Part shown: positions 7,409 to 16,589 of the stretch, piece after piece | Layout: each line of letters begins with the position of its first letter | Position numbering within the stretch: position 1 is the first letter of the stretch | From: CAKRJP01 sp963634745 | Lineage (GTDB): Bacteria; Bacillota; Clostridia; Lachnospirales; Lachnospiraceae | Length of the DNA stretch: 64,000 nt | Assembly: GCA_963634745.1 (NCBI GenBank) | Contig: CAVHCX010000002.1 | Span: 62,001-126,000, forward strand | Direction: 5' to 3' | Translations under genes and position numbers: made by a program | Notes under the pieces: model-generated | The model's database searches: none | Told to the model about the DNA's origin: nothing | What the model saw: only the letters and a program-made list of their open reading frames with translations

Positions 7409-9484
7409 TTACTCTTCTGCGGCTCTCTTAGCAATCTCTGCTTCCTGAACCTCTGATGGAGCCTGCTCATAACGGGCAAACTCATAAGAGTAGCTTCCTC
7501 TTCCTCCTGTCATGGACCGAAGGCTGGTACAATATCCAAACATTCCTGTCATCGGAACATCTGCAACAATCTCCTGATAGCCGCCGGATACCGGATTCAT
7601 TCCAAGAACACGGCCCCGTCTCTTATTTAAATCTCCCATAACGTCTCCGGTATAATCGTCCGGAACTAAGACCTTTACAGAGGCAATCGGCTCTAAAAGA
7701 ATTGGTCCAGCTTCCATGAAGCCCTTCTTGAAGGCCTGGATGGTCGCTGTCTTAAATGCCATCTCTGAAGAATCTACCGGATGGTAAGATCCATCATAAA
7801 GGGTAGCCTTGACACCAACGACCGGATAACCTGCCAAAGGTCCCTTGCCTACGGATTCCTGTAATCCCTTTTCAACTGCCGGGAAGTAATTTTTCGGTAC
7901 CGCACCTCCCACAACGCACTCTTCAAATACATAAGGAGTCTCCAAATCTCCGGAAGGCTCAAATCTCATCTTTACATGACCATACTGTCCATGTCCGCCG
8001 GATTGTTTCTTATATTTGGTATCAACATCGGAATTCTTCTTAATGGTCTCCCTAAATGCAACCTTTGGAGTCTCTAAGGTTACCTGGCATTTGTAGCGCT
8101 CTAAGAGCTTGCTTACTACGATCTCCAAATGCTGGTCGCCCATTCCATAGATGAGGGACTGGCGGTTCTCGCTGTCATTGACAGCTCTTAAGGTAACATC
8201 CTCTGCCATCATCTTCTGCAGAGCCTGGGATACCTTGTCCTCATCTCCCTTATTCTTGGTTACATATTTCATATAAGTATAAGGCTTGGAATATTCTGTC
8301 CTTCCATACATTACCGGAGTATTCTTAGCGGATAGAGTATCCCCGGTCTTGGTATTTGCCAGCTTGGCAATGGCTCCGATATCACCTGCAAAAAGCTCCT
8401 GAACCTCTACCGGCTTATTTCCGATCATGGTATAGATCTTGCCAAGCTTTTCATCGGCATCGGATGTGGTATTTACAAGAACATCCTCTCCCTTTAAGAC
8501 ACCGGAACAAACCTTGACGAAGGAATATTTTCCGATAAAAGGATCCACCATAGTCTTAAAGACATAGGCCGTCTTAGCCTTGGCAAAATCGTAGTTGGCT
8601 TCATAAATCTCATTGGTCTTGCGGTTGATTCCGGCACATTCCTTCCAATCCGGACTTGGGAAGAAACGAACAATATCGGATAGGAGGTTTGCAACACCCT
8701 GGGCCTCTGTATTGGATCCCATAGCTACCGGTACAATGCTTCCACTCATAACCTCTGTACGCATGGCTGCCCGGATCTCCTCTACAGAAAATTCATCGCC
8801 CTCAAAGTAGCGCTCCATATATTCTTCACTGATCTCTGCTACAGCTTCCAAAAGCTTCTCACGATACTTCTCTAAATTCTCCATACTGTAGTCAGGAATC
8901 GGGCACTCTTCTCTTTGTCCCAGGCCTGTATATCTTCTGGCTGCATTCTTAATAATATTAACATATCCTACCAACTTCTCGTTCTCACGGATGGGCATAA
9001 AATGCGGAGCAATGACCTTTCCATACTTGTCTGTAAGGTCTTCCACAACCTGACGGAAGCTGGCATCATCCACATCCATCTCTGTAACATAGATCATACG
9101 CGGGAGATTGTACTTATCACAAAGCTCCCAGGCCTTCTCCGTACCGACTTCCACACCGGCCTTACCTGATACTACGATTACAGCCGCATCTGCTGCGCTG
9201 ACCGCCTCCTCTACTTCTCCGACAAAGTCGAAATATCCGGGCGTATCCAGAATATTGATCTTAGCCTTCTCCCACTCGATCGGTACCAGGGTGGTACTTA
9301 GAGAAAACTTCCGCTTCTGCTCTTCTTTATCAAAATCACTGATGGTATTGCCATCTGCGATCTTACCCATACGGCTTGTTGCTCCTGATACATAGGACAT
9401 GGCCTCTACGAGACTGGTCTTACCGCTTCCGCCATGTCCTAATAATACTACGTTTCTGATTTCATCCGTTCTGTAAACTTTCAT
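7409..9484 (-). CDS. Elongation factor G-like translational GTPase
   Basis: At 691 residues it has the five-domain length of EF-G. The P-loop GHGGSGKTS (about residues 16-24), the DTPGYFDF switch II motif and the domain IV Gly-rich SGGHGQYGHV segment are all present. The G4 guanine-specificity motif reads TEMD where canonical EF-G has NKMD. This and the divergent N-terminus place it in the EF-G-II-like paralogue group, whose role in clostridia is unclear (possibly recycling, back-up translocation or stress translation). It is monocistronic, with its own promoter and terminator. I therefore do not assign the symbol fusA. Confidence 0.85.
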   Translation of the reverse strand: MKVYRTDEIRNVVLLGHGGSGKTSLVEAMSYVSGATSRMGKIADGNTISDFDKEEQKRKFSLSTTLVPIEWEKAKINILDTPGYFDFVGEVEEAVSAADAAVIVVSGKAGVEVGTEKAWELCDKYNLPRMIYVTEMDVDDASFRQVVEDLTDKYGKVIAPHFMPIRENEKLVGYVNIIKNAARRYTGLGQREECPIPDYSMENLEKYREKLLEAVAEISEEYMERYFEGDEFSVEEIRAAMRTEVMSGSIVPVAMGSNTEAQGVANLLSDIVRFFPSPDWKECAGINRKTNEIYEANYDFAKAKTAYVFKTMVDPFIGKYSFVKVCSGVLKGEDVLVNTTSDADEKLGKIYTMIGNKPVEVQELFAGDIGAIAKLANTKTGDTLSAKNTPVMYGRTEYSKPYTYMKYVTKNKGDEDKVSQALQKMMAEDVTLRAVNDSENRQSLIYGMGDQHLEIVVSKLLERYKCQVTLETPKVAFRETIKKNSDVDTKYKKQSGGHGQYGHVKMRFEPSGDLETPYVFEECVVGGAVPKNYFPAVEKGLQESVGKGPLAGYPVVGVKATLYDGSYHPVDSSEMAFKTATIQAFKKGFMEAGPILLEPIASVKVLVPDDYTGDVMGDLNKRRGRVLGMNPVSGGYQEIVADVPMTGMFGYCTSLRSMTGGRGSYSYEFARYEQAPSEVQEAEIAKRAAEE

Positions 9485-9525
9485 ATAATTCCAGCCTCCT
9501 TGTCCGCTAAAAATACTATGTAAAT

Positions 9526-9554
9526 AGTGTACTAAAAAACCTTTTAGATTACAA
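9526..9554 (-). promoter_or_regulatory. Promoter of the EF-G-like gene
   Basis: Minus-strand TTGTAA (9549-9554) and TACACT (9526-9531) are spaced by 17 bases, upstream of an AAGGAGG ribosome binding site. Confidence 0.55.
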
Positions 9555-9640
9555 CTCTTTTATGCATTTTTTACAATTTCTTCTAGTAACTTTCTCAAAT
9601 CCGGGTCTCGATAACTTTTTTGAGTTAACGCGACAAAGTG

Positions 9641-9669
9641 TTGACTTTATGGGTAGAAGCACGTAAAAT
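9641..9669 (+). promoter_or_regulatory. SigA promoter of tyrA-aroA
   Basis: TTGACT (9641-9646) and TAAAAT (9664-9669) are exactly 17 bases apart. An AAAGGAGG ribosome binding site at 9717-9724 follows before the tyrA start. Confidence 0.8.
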
Positions 9670-9735
9670 GAAATAATATTCGTGTTCTTAAAATCACTGA
9701 AAATTCTAATCTTTGTAAAGGAGGATTTTATAGAA

Positions 9736-10830
9736 ATGAAAAAGAAAATCGGCTTCATCGGTCTGGGATTAATCGGCGGCTCTATCGCAAGAGCCATCCG
9801 TCAATATTATCCGGATTACGAAATTGTAGCCTTTGATAAAAGCAAGGAAACCCTAGCTTATGCAACCCAGGATTCTATTATAGATGTAGCAGTCACAAGT
9901 ATCGATGATAATTTTTATCACTGTGATTACATTTTCCTGTGCGCCCCGGTAGCCTTTAACACCGCCTACCTGTCGCAGGTTACAAAATATTTGGACGACA
10001 ACGTGATCCTCACAGATGTGGGAAGTGTAAAAACAAGCATCCATAAGGAAGCGGAACATTTGGGAATCGGAAAATATTTTATCGGTGGTCATCCCATGGC
10101 AGGCTCCGAGAAAAGCGGCTTTATGAATTCTAAGGCTGTCTTGATCGAGAATGCCTACTATATTTTAACCCCCACCAAGGAAGTTGCCCGGGACAAGGTA
10201 GACCGCTACCAGGAATTTGTTTCCTCCTTAAAAGCCATCCCGGTGATTCTGGAATATGACAAGCACGATGAGATTACCGGAACCATCAGTCACCTGCCCC
10301 ACATTATTGCATCTACCTTGGTAAATTTTGTAAAGGATACGGATACCAAGGATGAGCTGATGAAGCAATTGGCAGCCGGAGGATTCAAGGATATTACCCG
10401 TATCGCCTCCTCCTCCCCTACCATGTGGCAGCATATTTTAATAAAGAACAAAGATCACGTGTCCCAGATTTTAGGACACTATATTGAAACCTTAAAGGAG
10501 GCCAAGGACCTCATTGACACGGAGGATGCCGCCGGCATTTATCAAATGTTTGACTCCTCCAAAAATTACAGGAATTCCCTTCCGGGAACTTCCTCCGGTC
10601 CTATTAAGAAGGCCCATGCCATCTACTGCGACATTATTGATGAGGCCGGTGGAATCGCAGCCATTGCCACCATCTTAGCCTCCAATGCCATTAGTATTAA
10701 GAATATTGGCATCGTCCACAACCGAGAATTTGAAGAAGGGGTTCTGCGTATTGAATTCTATGATGGAGATTCTTCTAAGAAAGCCACAGAATTATTGCAG
10801 AAATTTAGGTATGTAGTCTATGAGCGTTAA
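9736..10830 (+). CDS. tyrA: Prephenate dehydrogenase with C-terminal ACT domain
   Basis: The 364-residue enzyme oxidatively decarboxylates prephenate to 4-hydroxyphenylpyruvate in tyrosine synthesis. It begins with the Rossmann loop GLGLIGGS (residues 9-16), followed by the family motif GGHPMAGSE and the catalytic-region SHLPH. The last ~70 residues form an ACT domain, as expected for tyrosine feedback control in the Bacillus/Clostridium type. The ATG at 9736 was preferred over an in-frame ATG 54 bases upstream because AAAGGAGG lies between them. It overlaps aroA by 11 bases, indicating translational coupling. Confidence 0.95.
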   Translation: MKKKIGFIGLGLIGGSIARAIRQYYPDYEIVAFDKSKETLAYATQDSIIDVAVTSIDDNFYHCDYIFLCAPVAFNTAYLSQVTKYLDDNVILTDVGSVKTSIHKEAEHLGIGKYFIGGHPMAGSEKSGFMNSKAVLIENAYYILTPTKEVARDKVDRYQEFVSSLKAIPVILEYDKHDEITGTISHLPHIIASTLVNFVKDTDTKDELMKQLAAGGFKDITRIASSSPTMWQHILIKNKDHVSQILGHYIETLKEAKDLIDTEDAAGIYQMFDSSKNYRNSLPGTSSGPIKKAHAIYCDIIDEAGGIAAIATILASNAISIKNIGIVHNREFEEGVLRIEFYDGDSSKKATELLQKFRYVVYER

Positions 10831-12124
10831 ATCAATTTTCCCTGCAAAGGGACTTCACGGCGAGGTTAGTATTCCGGGAGACAAATCCATCTCCCACCGT
10901 TCCATTATGTTTGGTTCTATAGCCAGTGGAACGACAGAGGTCACCCATTTTCTAGAGGGGGCCGACTGCCTGTCTACCATTGATTGTTTCCGCAAGATGG
11001 GGATTGAAATCGAGAAAAAAGAGAGCCGCATCCTGGTGCGGGGAAAGGGGCTTCGTGGACTTACTGCCCCTACAGAAACCTTAAATGTAGGAAATAGCGG
11101 TACCACTACAAGACTGATATCCGGAATTCTTTCCGGACAAAGCTTCACTTCTGTTTTATCAGGAGATGACTCCCTAAATTCCAGGCCCATGGCCAGGATT
11201 ATGACTCCCCTAAACCGTATGGGGGCTCAAATCACCAGCATCAAGGGAAATAATTGCGCACCGCTTCGTATCGAACCGGGAAATTTAAAGAGCATCCACT
11301 ATGATTCGCCGGTAGCTTCCGCCCAGGTAAAATCTTCTATCCTACTGGCAGGTCTTTATGCTACAGACGGGGAAACCTCCGTAACAGAGCCTGCCCTTTC
11401 AAGGAATCATACGGAACTTATGCTCCAGGGCTTTGGTGCCAGCATAAGCTCCACCATGCACAAGGACGGAAGGGCTACCGCAAGCATTGAGCCCTGCAGG
11501 GAGCTTTACGGGCAACAGATTGAAGTGCCGGGAGACATTTCCTCGGCAGCTTATTTTATCGCAGCCGCTCTTTTAGTTCCGGGATCCGAAGTCCTGGTTA
11601 AGAATGTAGGAACCAACTTCACCAGAGCCGGTTTCCTAAAAGTATGCGAGAGCATGGGGGCGGATATTAAGGTCGTAGAATCCTCCATCCAGGGAGGGGA
11701 ACCCAGGGCAGACCTCCTGGTAAAAAGTAGCTCCTTAAAAGCTACCACCATCGAGGGAGATCTGATTCCTACCTTAATCGATGAAATACCTATGATTGCA
11801 GTAATGGCAGCCCTGGCCGATGGCACTACTATCATAAAAGATGCCGCTGAATTAAAGGTAAAAGAAACCGACCGGATCGCCACCGTCACAGAGGCTTTGA
11901 CAAAGATGGGTGTGGATATCACACCAACCGATGACGGTATGATCATCCGGGGCGGCCAAATTTTAAAAGGGGCCAGCATAAATAGCTATCTAGACCACCG
12001 GATCGCCATGGCCTTTTCCATAGCTGCCCTGGTGGCAGAGGGGGAGACCAAGATTTTGGATAGCCAGTGTGTGGACGTATCCTATCCGGCATTTTTCTCT
12101 AATTTAGATGACTTGCAGCGCTAG
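10820..12124 (+). CDS. aroA: 3-phosphoshikimate 1-carboxyvinyltransferase (EPSP synthase)
   Basis: The 434-residue protein joins shikimate-3-phosphate and phosphoenolpyruvate. It shows PGDKSISHR near residue 22 (Lys and Arg for substrate binding), the GNSGTTTRL loop, the ASAQVKS segment and the late DHRIAMA motif. The NSGTT and SAQVKS forms resemble class II (Gram-positive type) enzymes rather than the enterobacterial class I. Its start lies within the 3' end of tyrA, and a bidirectional terminator follows 48 bases after the stop, so tyrA-aroA is a two-gene operon. Confidence 0.96.
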   Translation: MSVKSIFPAKGLHGEVSIPGDKSISHRSIMFGSIASGTTEVTHFLEGADCLSTIDCFRKMGIEIEKKESRILVRGKGLRGLTAPTETLNVGNSGTTTRLISGILSGQSFTSVLSGDDSLNSRPMARIMTPLNRMGAQITSIKGNNCAPLRIEPGNLKSIHYDSPVASAQVKSSILLAGLYATDGETSVTEPALSRNHTELMLQGFGASISSTMHKDGRATASIEPCRELYGQQIEVPGDISSAAYFIAAALLVPGSEVLVKNVGTNFTRAGFLKVCESMGADIKVVESSIQGGEPRADLLVKSSSLKATTIEGDLIPTLIDEIPMIAVMAALADGTTIIKDAAELKVKETDRIATVTEALTKMGVDITPTDDGMIIRGGQILKGASINSYLDHRIAMAFSIAALVAEGETKILDSQCVDVSYPAFFSNLDDLQR

Positions 12125-12171
12125 GTCATAGACAGCTGCTTTCACATTTTCCCTGTGAGATATGCATAAAG

Positions 12172-12220
12172 AAAGACGATCGCAAGGCTTTTTTTCGTAA
12201 GCTTTGCGATCGTCTTTTAT
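12172..12220. terminator. Bidirectional terminator between aroA and the cohesin-kinase gene
   Basis: AAAGACGATCGCAAGGC (12172-12188) pairs with GCTTTGCGATCGTCTTTT (12201-12218), with T-rich tails on both strands. It separates convergent transcription units. Confidence 0.9.
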
Positions 12221-12247
12221 AGTATCCGGTCAGCTTTCACTGCCGAA

Positions 12248-14332
12248 TTATTCTTCTGTCCGGCTAATGGGAAGCTGCATATAAATTCCCATACCATTAA
12301 CACTGTGGGCATAAACACTTCCATGGTAGTGCTCTACAATGGCTTTTACCTGGGCCAGTCCCAGTCCATTTCCGCTCACTCGATTGGATCCCTGGAAATT
12401 CAGATCAAAGATCTGAGGAAGTTCCCTGGCCGGAAGTCCCTTTCCATTATCCTTACATGCAATGAAAACACTATCCTCTGCCTGGGAAACGGTGATAACA
12501 AGCGTTCCATTTTTCTGCATATACTTCATAGAATTGTCTATAATATTTTGGATGGCAAATTCCATATAACGCTTGTCTGCCGAATATATGATCCTGTCGT
12601 TGGAAGTGGAAACTTCTAATCGAATACCCAGCTTACTGCACTGGGGTCTCATTTGTTCTGTCACGCCTTGTACCAGACCAATCAGATCCAGGTCTTCCAC
12701 CCGCTCTCTCGGAGGCAGGATACTGCTAAGACCGGTATGGTCCATGGCATCCACTGTTTTCTGTTTTGCCTCTTCTAAAAGGCCTGTCAGGGCTTCATTT
12801 TTATTGACCAAACCACTGACCTCTCCCTTTAACTCTGTGATCTTATGGGACAGTTCGTCATTTCCTTCCTGAAGGCTCGTATTTTCCTGGCGAAGTCTGG
12901 CCAACTGCGCCGCATCCTGCTTCTTCCTGATACGCAGATCGTCCATTTCGCTCTTTTTTTCTTTCCTGCTTCCACCAAATAATTTCTTTTTTGGCTTATC
13001 ATCCAGCCAATCATCTCCCATAGAGGCATCTGCCGCATCGGCTCCCAAAAAATCCTCAGGCTTTAAATCATCCTGAAAGAGCTGGTCCATCTCATTATCT
13101 CGCTTGCTAAGCTGTACATGGAGCATGATAAGTCTTATGATCAAGAGAAGGAAAACAGCCGCCGCAAGACCGACACACAGGTAAATGTGGTCCATAATCA
13201 GCTCATAAACCTGGCCTAAAAATCCATCGGGAGCCTGTGGGCCCTCGCTGATCAGTGCAGGTTCATCCTCTCCTTCTTCCTCTAGCTCCTTTTCAATATC
13301 ACATTTTTGATAGGTCTCTTCCTGAGAATCATACTCGTAAAAACTTTTTTCTCCCTGGCTGTCGATGGCATAGATCAGATAATAGCCATCCTTTTCCATA
13401 TTCTGCCATACCGGGAATTCTTTCTCATCTATGGTCAGGGTGGTCTCCTGATACTTGGCCGGAAGCTCTACATTATCGTCGCTTAATACTACAATAGTAG
13501 CATTCTCAGAGATAGAAATTTCTGCATAAGGAGAAAAGCTTTGCGTTTCTTTATCATATAAAAAGAAATCTCCTGTATTCTCTTTATCCTCTTTATTTTC
13601 CTGATCCTCCGAGCTTTCCTGCGGCTTTAAATATGCAAGATATACACCGTTGGCTTCTTTATAGCCCATAGAATAGTCTTTATTCTTGTAAGTAACTGCG
13701 GCTTTTTTATAGCCCTGAGGCAATTTTTTTTCATCAAAATCACTGATGGTATAGGAAACCTTATTGACCTCTACGGTAGCTTCTGTATCCGTGTCCTGGT
13801 CTTCTGTTTTTTTAGCCTCTTCTGTCTTCTTCTCGTCATCAGACGCTTCCTGCTTCTGGTCCTTATTTTCAGTATCCGCTACGGTTTCCACCTTGGAGGC
13901 ATCTCCCGCCGCAATGGTAACTGTGGCATTTCCGGTGGAAAAATTACAGTTGGTCTCTCCCTCGGTATTGATATTTTGTTTATCAACCTGGATCTGGGTA
14001 CTTCCTTCTTTGAGAGCCTGGAAGTTCATAATAAATGTCTCTCCCTTGGCTCCGGCATTACCTGTGCAGGTTAAGGTTCCATCTCCGGAATCTGTCACCT
14101 TGTCTCCCGACAAGAACTTTAAGGCTGAGGTATCGTACTTTAAAACAAATTCATCATTGACTAGGGTATCGTCTGATACCGTAACCATGCATCTTACTTC
14201 AACCGTCTCTCCCACTGCCGTGTCCGGATCTGAAAATGCGATGTTACCGGAAGCTGCAAAGCTTACCACAGGAAGCTGTGTTAACAGGGCTCCTGACAAG
14301 GCCAAAGCAGCCAAAACTTTTTTATATTTCAC
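12248..14332 (-). CDS. Cohesin-domain membrane sensor with histidine-kinase-type ATPase
   Basis: The GTG at 14332, nine bases after AGGAGG, gives 694 residues. Features in order are: a signal peptide (1-27); a cohesin-like beta domain (about 29-142, starting GNIAFSDPDTAVGETVEV); an acidic Lys/Glu/Asp linker; a second extracellular region to about 350; one transmembrane helix (about 383-406); a cytoplasmic coiled coil (about 470-525); and a C-terminal HATPase_c domain. The ATPase domain has an N box (NIIDNSMKY), a G1 box (DNGKGLP) and a G2 box (GNGLGLA). No standard HisKA phospho-acceptor motif is evident before the ATPase; the nearest His is in DAMDHTGL. No response regulator gene is adjacent. 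It follows cbiC by about 50 bases, probably by chance of operon layout. Confidence 0.8.
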   Translation of the reverse strand: MKYKKVLAALALSGALLTQLPVVSFAASGNIAFSDPDTAVGETVEVRCMVTVSDDTLVNDEFVLKYDTSALKFLSGDKVTDSGDGTLTCTGNAGAKGETFIMNFQALKEGSTQIQVDKQNINTEGETNCNFSTGNATVTIAAGDASKVETVADTENKDQKQEASDDEKKTEEAKKTEDQDTDTEATVEVNKVSYTISDFDEKKLPQGYKKAAVTYKNKDYSMGYKEANGVYLAYLKPQESSEDQENKEDKENTGDFFLYDKETQSFSPYAEISISENATIVVLSDDNVELPAKYQETTLTIDEKEFPVWQNMEKDGYYLIYAIDSQGEKSFYEYDSQEETYQKCDIEKELEEEGEDEPALISEGPQAPDGFLGQVYELIMDHIYLCVGLAAAVFLLLIIRLIMLHVQLSKRDNEMDQLFQDDLKPEDFLGADAADASMGDDWLDDKPKKKLFGGSRKEKKSEMDDLRIRKKQDAAQLARLRQENTSLQEGNDELSHKITELKGEVSGLVNKNEALTGLLEEAKQKTVDAMDHTGLSSILPPRERVEDLDLIGLVQGVTEQMRPQCSKLGIRLEVSTSNDRIIYSADKRYMEFAIQNIIDNSMKYMQKNGTLVITVSQAEDSVFIACKDNGKGLPARELPQIFDLNFQGSNRVSGNGLGLAQVKAIVEHYHGSVYAHSVNGMGIYMQLPISRTEE

Positions 14333-14381
14333 GGGTAAAATCCTCCTTTGTTTCTTCCCTTCTAGTCTCACTTGCCCATTA

Positions 14382-15041
14382 TTATAGGCCATAAATCAGT
14401 GCATTGCAAATACAGGCTGCAATATTACTGCCCCCTTTTCGTCCTTTTGCAACGATATAGGGGATCTCGTCCTGAGACATAATCAGCTCCTTGGCAGGCT
14501 CCACATTTACAAAGCCAACCGGCACTCCGATAATCAAGTCCGGGTGGATCCTTCCTTCCTCGATCAATTCATACAAACGGATCAAGGCGGTAGGGGCATT
14601 TCCTATGGCAATGATCAAAGGCTCCTTTAGTTGGCAGGCCTTCTCCATACTGGCCACTGCCCTGGTGGTCCCATTTTCCTTGGCCTTTCTTGCCACATCC
14701 TCATCAGACATAAAGCAATGAAGCCTGCCGCCGTAACTTTCCAAGCGTTTCTTATTAATGCCGGACTTTCCCATATTGGTATCTGTAAGGATGGAAGCCC
14801 CCTTCCTAAGAGCTTCCCTGGCCTTATCCACCGCCCCTTTAGAAAATATCAGATTCTTTGCATAATCAAAATCCGCACTGGTATGGATACAGCGCATAGT
14901 AATAGGAGCTTCCTCCTTGGGAAGAACAATCCCCATTTCCTTTAATTCCTGACCAATAATTTCGAAGCTGCGCTTCTCTATATCCGCCGGCAGTACATGT
15001 TCAAACTTTAGCTTATCTCTTAATATTTTATCTTCACTCAT
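14382..15041 (-). CDS. cbiC: Cobalt-precorrin-8 methylmutase
   Basis: This 219-residue enzyme moves the C11 methyl to C12 to give cobyrinate. It contains the CbiC/CobH landmarks: RCIHTSADFDYA with the catalytic His, then ILTDTNMGKSGI, AIGNAPTAL, GVPVGFVN and the Gly-rich C-terminal KGRKGGSNIAACICNAL. A GGGAGG ribosome binding site precedes the start. It is the last cobalamin gene in the direction of transcription. Confidence 0.95.
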   Translation of the reverse strand: MSEDKILRDKLKFEHVLPADIEKRSFEIIGQELKEMGIVLPKEEAPITMRCIHTSADFDYAKNLIFSKGAVDKAREALRKGASILTDTNMGKSGINKKRLESYGGRLHCFMSDEDVARKAKENGTTRAVASMEKACQLKEPLIIAIGNAPTALIRLYELIEEGRIHPDLIIGVPVGFVNVEPAKELIMSQDEIPYIVAKGRKGGSNIAACICNALIYGL

Positions 15042-15068
15042 CCTGATCCCTCCCGAAAATAGTTACGC

Positions 15069-16589
15069 TTATTTTAGGATCTTATAAATTGCCTCCATAT
15101 CCAGGTGTTCCCGAAGCTCCTTTGCCAAGAGGTCATATTGGCTTTCTTTAAAAGCCTGATAGTCCATCTGCTCATCTTCTAAGGAGACCACAGCCTCTAG
15201 CCCTTTTTTCTTAGTTAATATAGAAAGAAGTTTCTGATTGATCTCTCCGGAATCGAAAATCCCATGGACATAGCTTCCGTAGACATTTCCCTTGTTTCTT
15301 CCATCGAAGGAGGATTCATTTGAAATTTCATCCCTTATTTCTGTCATAGCCGCCCCGGATCCTGAGGAGGAATCCTTGCTGTCTCCCATATGAATTTCAT
15401 AGCCTTCAAAGCTCTCTCCTTCTAAGGCTTTCAGGTCTCCCTCAAGAGAAAGAAACTTTCCTGTGACTCTAGTCCTTCTTTTCTCTCCCAAAAAGCTGGT
15501 AGACATGGGAAGTAGCTTCATGCCGGCGACTTTTTCACCGGCTGCCGATTCTAATTTCATAGGATCCTCCAGGGACTCTCCCAGCATTTGATAGCCGCCG
15601 CAGATTCCGAATATAATCGTTCCTGCTGCCACCTGCTTTAAAATAGCAGCTTCCAGACCATTTTGCCTCATCCACAGAAGATCTTCTATGGTATTTTTAC
15701 TTCCCGGTAAGATGATCATATCCGGGTGCTTTAAATCCCTGACCCTACTAACATAGTGGACATTGATCCCCCTTGTATTTTCCAGAACCCCAAAATCCGT
15801 AAAGTTAGAAATCCTGGGGAAGCGAATGACTGCTATATCCACCCAGCCCTCTTGGGAGTTTCTTTGGAATCGTTCTGTGAGACTGTCCTCATCTTCAATT
15901 TCCACCTGAAGATAGGGCGTCACTCCCAGAACAGGAACCTGGGCGCGCTCTTCTAACATTTGGATTCCCGGATCTAGGATGGTCTTATCTCCTCTGAATT
16001 TGTTGATAATAAGGCCCCTGACCCTCTCCTTTTCTTCTTCCTCCAAAAGAAGGAGGGTTCCTAGAAGCTGGGCAAATACCCCTCCCCGGTCAATGTCTCC
16101 CACCAAAAGAACGGGAGCGTCCACCAGCTTTGCCAGCCCCATATTGACGATATCATCACTTTTTAGATTAATCTCCGCCGGGCTTCCTGCCCCCTCGATC
16201 ACGATAATATCAAAGTCTTCCTCCAAAGAATGAAAAGCCTTCAAAATGTCAGGAATTAGTTGCTTTTTATAGGCAAAATAATCCTTGGCCTTCATATTCC
16301 CCAAGACTTCCCCATTTACGATCACCTGGGAACCGACATCATTGGTAGGCTTAAGCAAGATGGGATTCATGGCTACCGATGGGGCGACTCGCGCTGCCTC
16401 CGCCTGCACCACCTGGGCCCTTCCCATTTCCAGGCCTTCCTCTGTAATAAAGGAATTCAGGGCCATATTTTGAGATTTAAAAGGAGCCACCTTGTATCCG
16501 TCCTGGCGAAAAATTCTGCATAAGCCCGCACAGAGCAAGCTTTTTCCGGCATTGGACATGGTCCCCTGTATCATAATTTTTTTAGCCAT
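15069..16589 (-). CDS. cbiP: Cobyric acid synthase
   Basis: The 506-residue glutamine-dependent amidase amidates four side chains of adenosylcobyrinate diamide. The N-terminal half is a dethiobiotin-synthetase-like ATP-binding domain (MIQGTMSNAGKS). The C-terminal half is a class I-like glutaminase with FGICGGYQMLG around the nucleophilic Cys and YVHGIF near the catalytic His. Its start overlaps the end of cobD by eight bases. Length is typical. Confidence 0.96.
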   Translation of the reverse strand: MAKKIMIQGTMSNAGKSLLCAGLCRIFRQDGYKVAPFKSQNMALNSFITEEGLEMGRAQVVQAEAARVAPSVAMNPILLKPTNDVGSQVIVNGEVLGNMKAKDYFAYKKQLIPDILKAFHSLEEDFDIIVIEGAGSPAEINLKSDDIVNMGLAKLVDAPVLLVGDIDRGGVFAQLLGTLLLLEEEEKERVRGLIINKFRGDKTILDPGIQMLEERAQVPVLGVTPYLQVEIEDEDSLTERFQRNSQEGWVDIAVIRFPRISNFTDFGVLENTRGINVHYVSRVRDLKHPDMIILPGSKNTIEDLLWMRQNGLEAAILKQVAAGTIIFGICGGYQMLGESLEDPMKLESAAGEKVAGMKLLPMSTSFLGEKRRTRVTGKFLSLEGDLKALEGESFEGYEIHMGDSKDSSSGSGAAMTEIRDEISNESSFDGRNKGNVYGSYVHGIFDSGEINQKLLSILTKKKGLEAVVSLEDEQMDYQAFKESQYDLLAKELREHLDMEAIYKILK

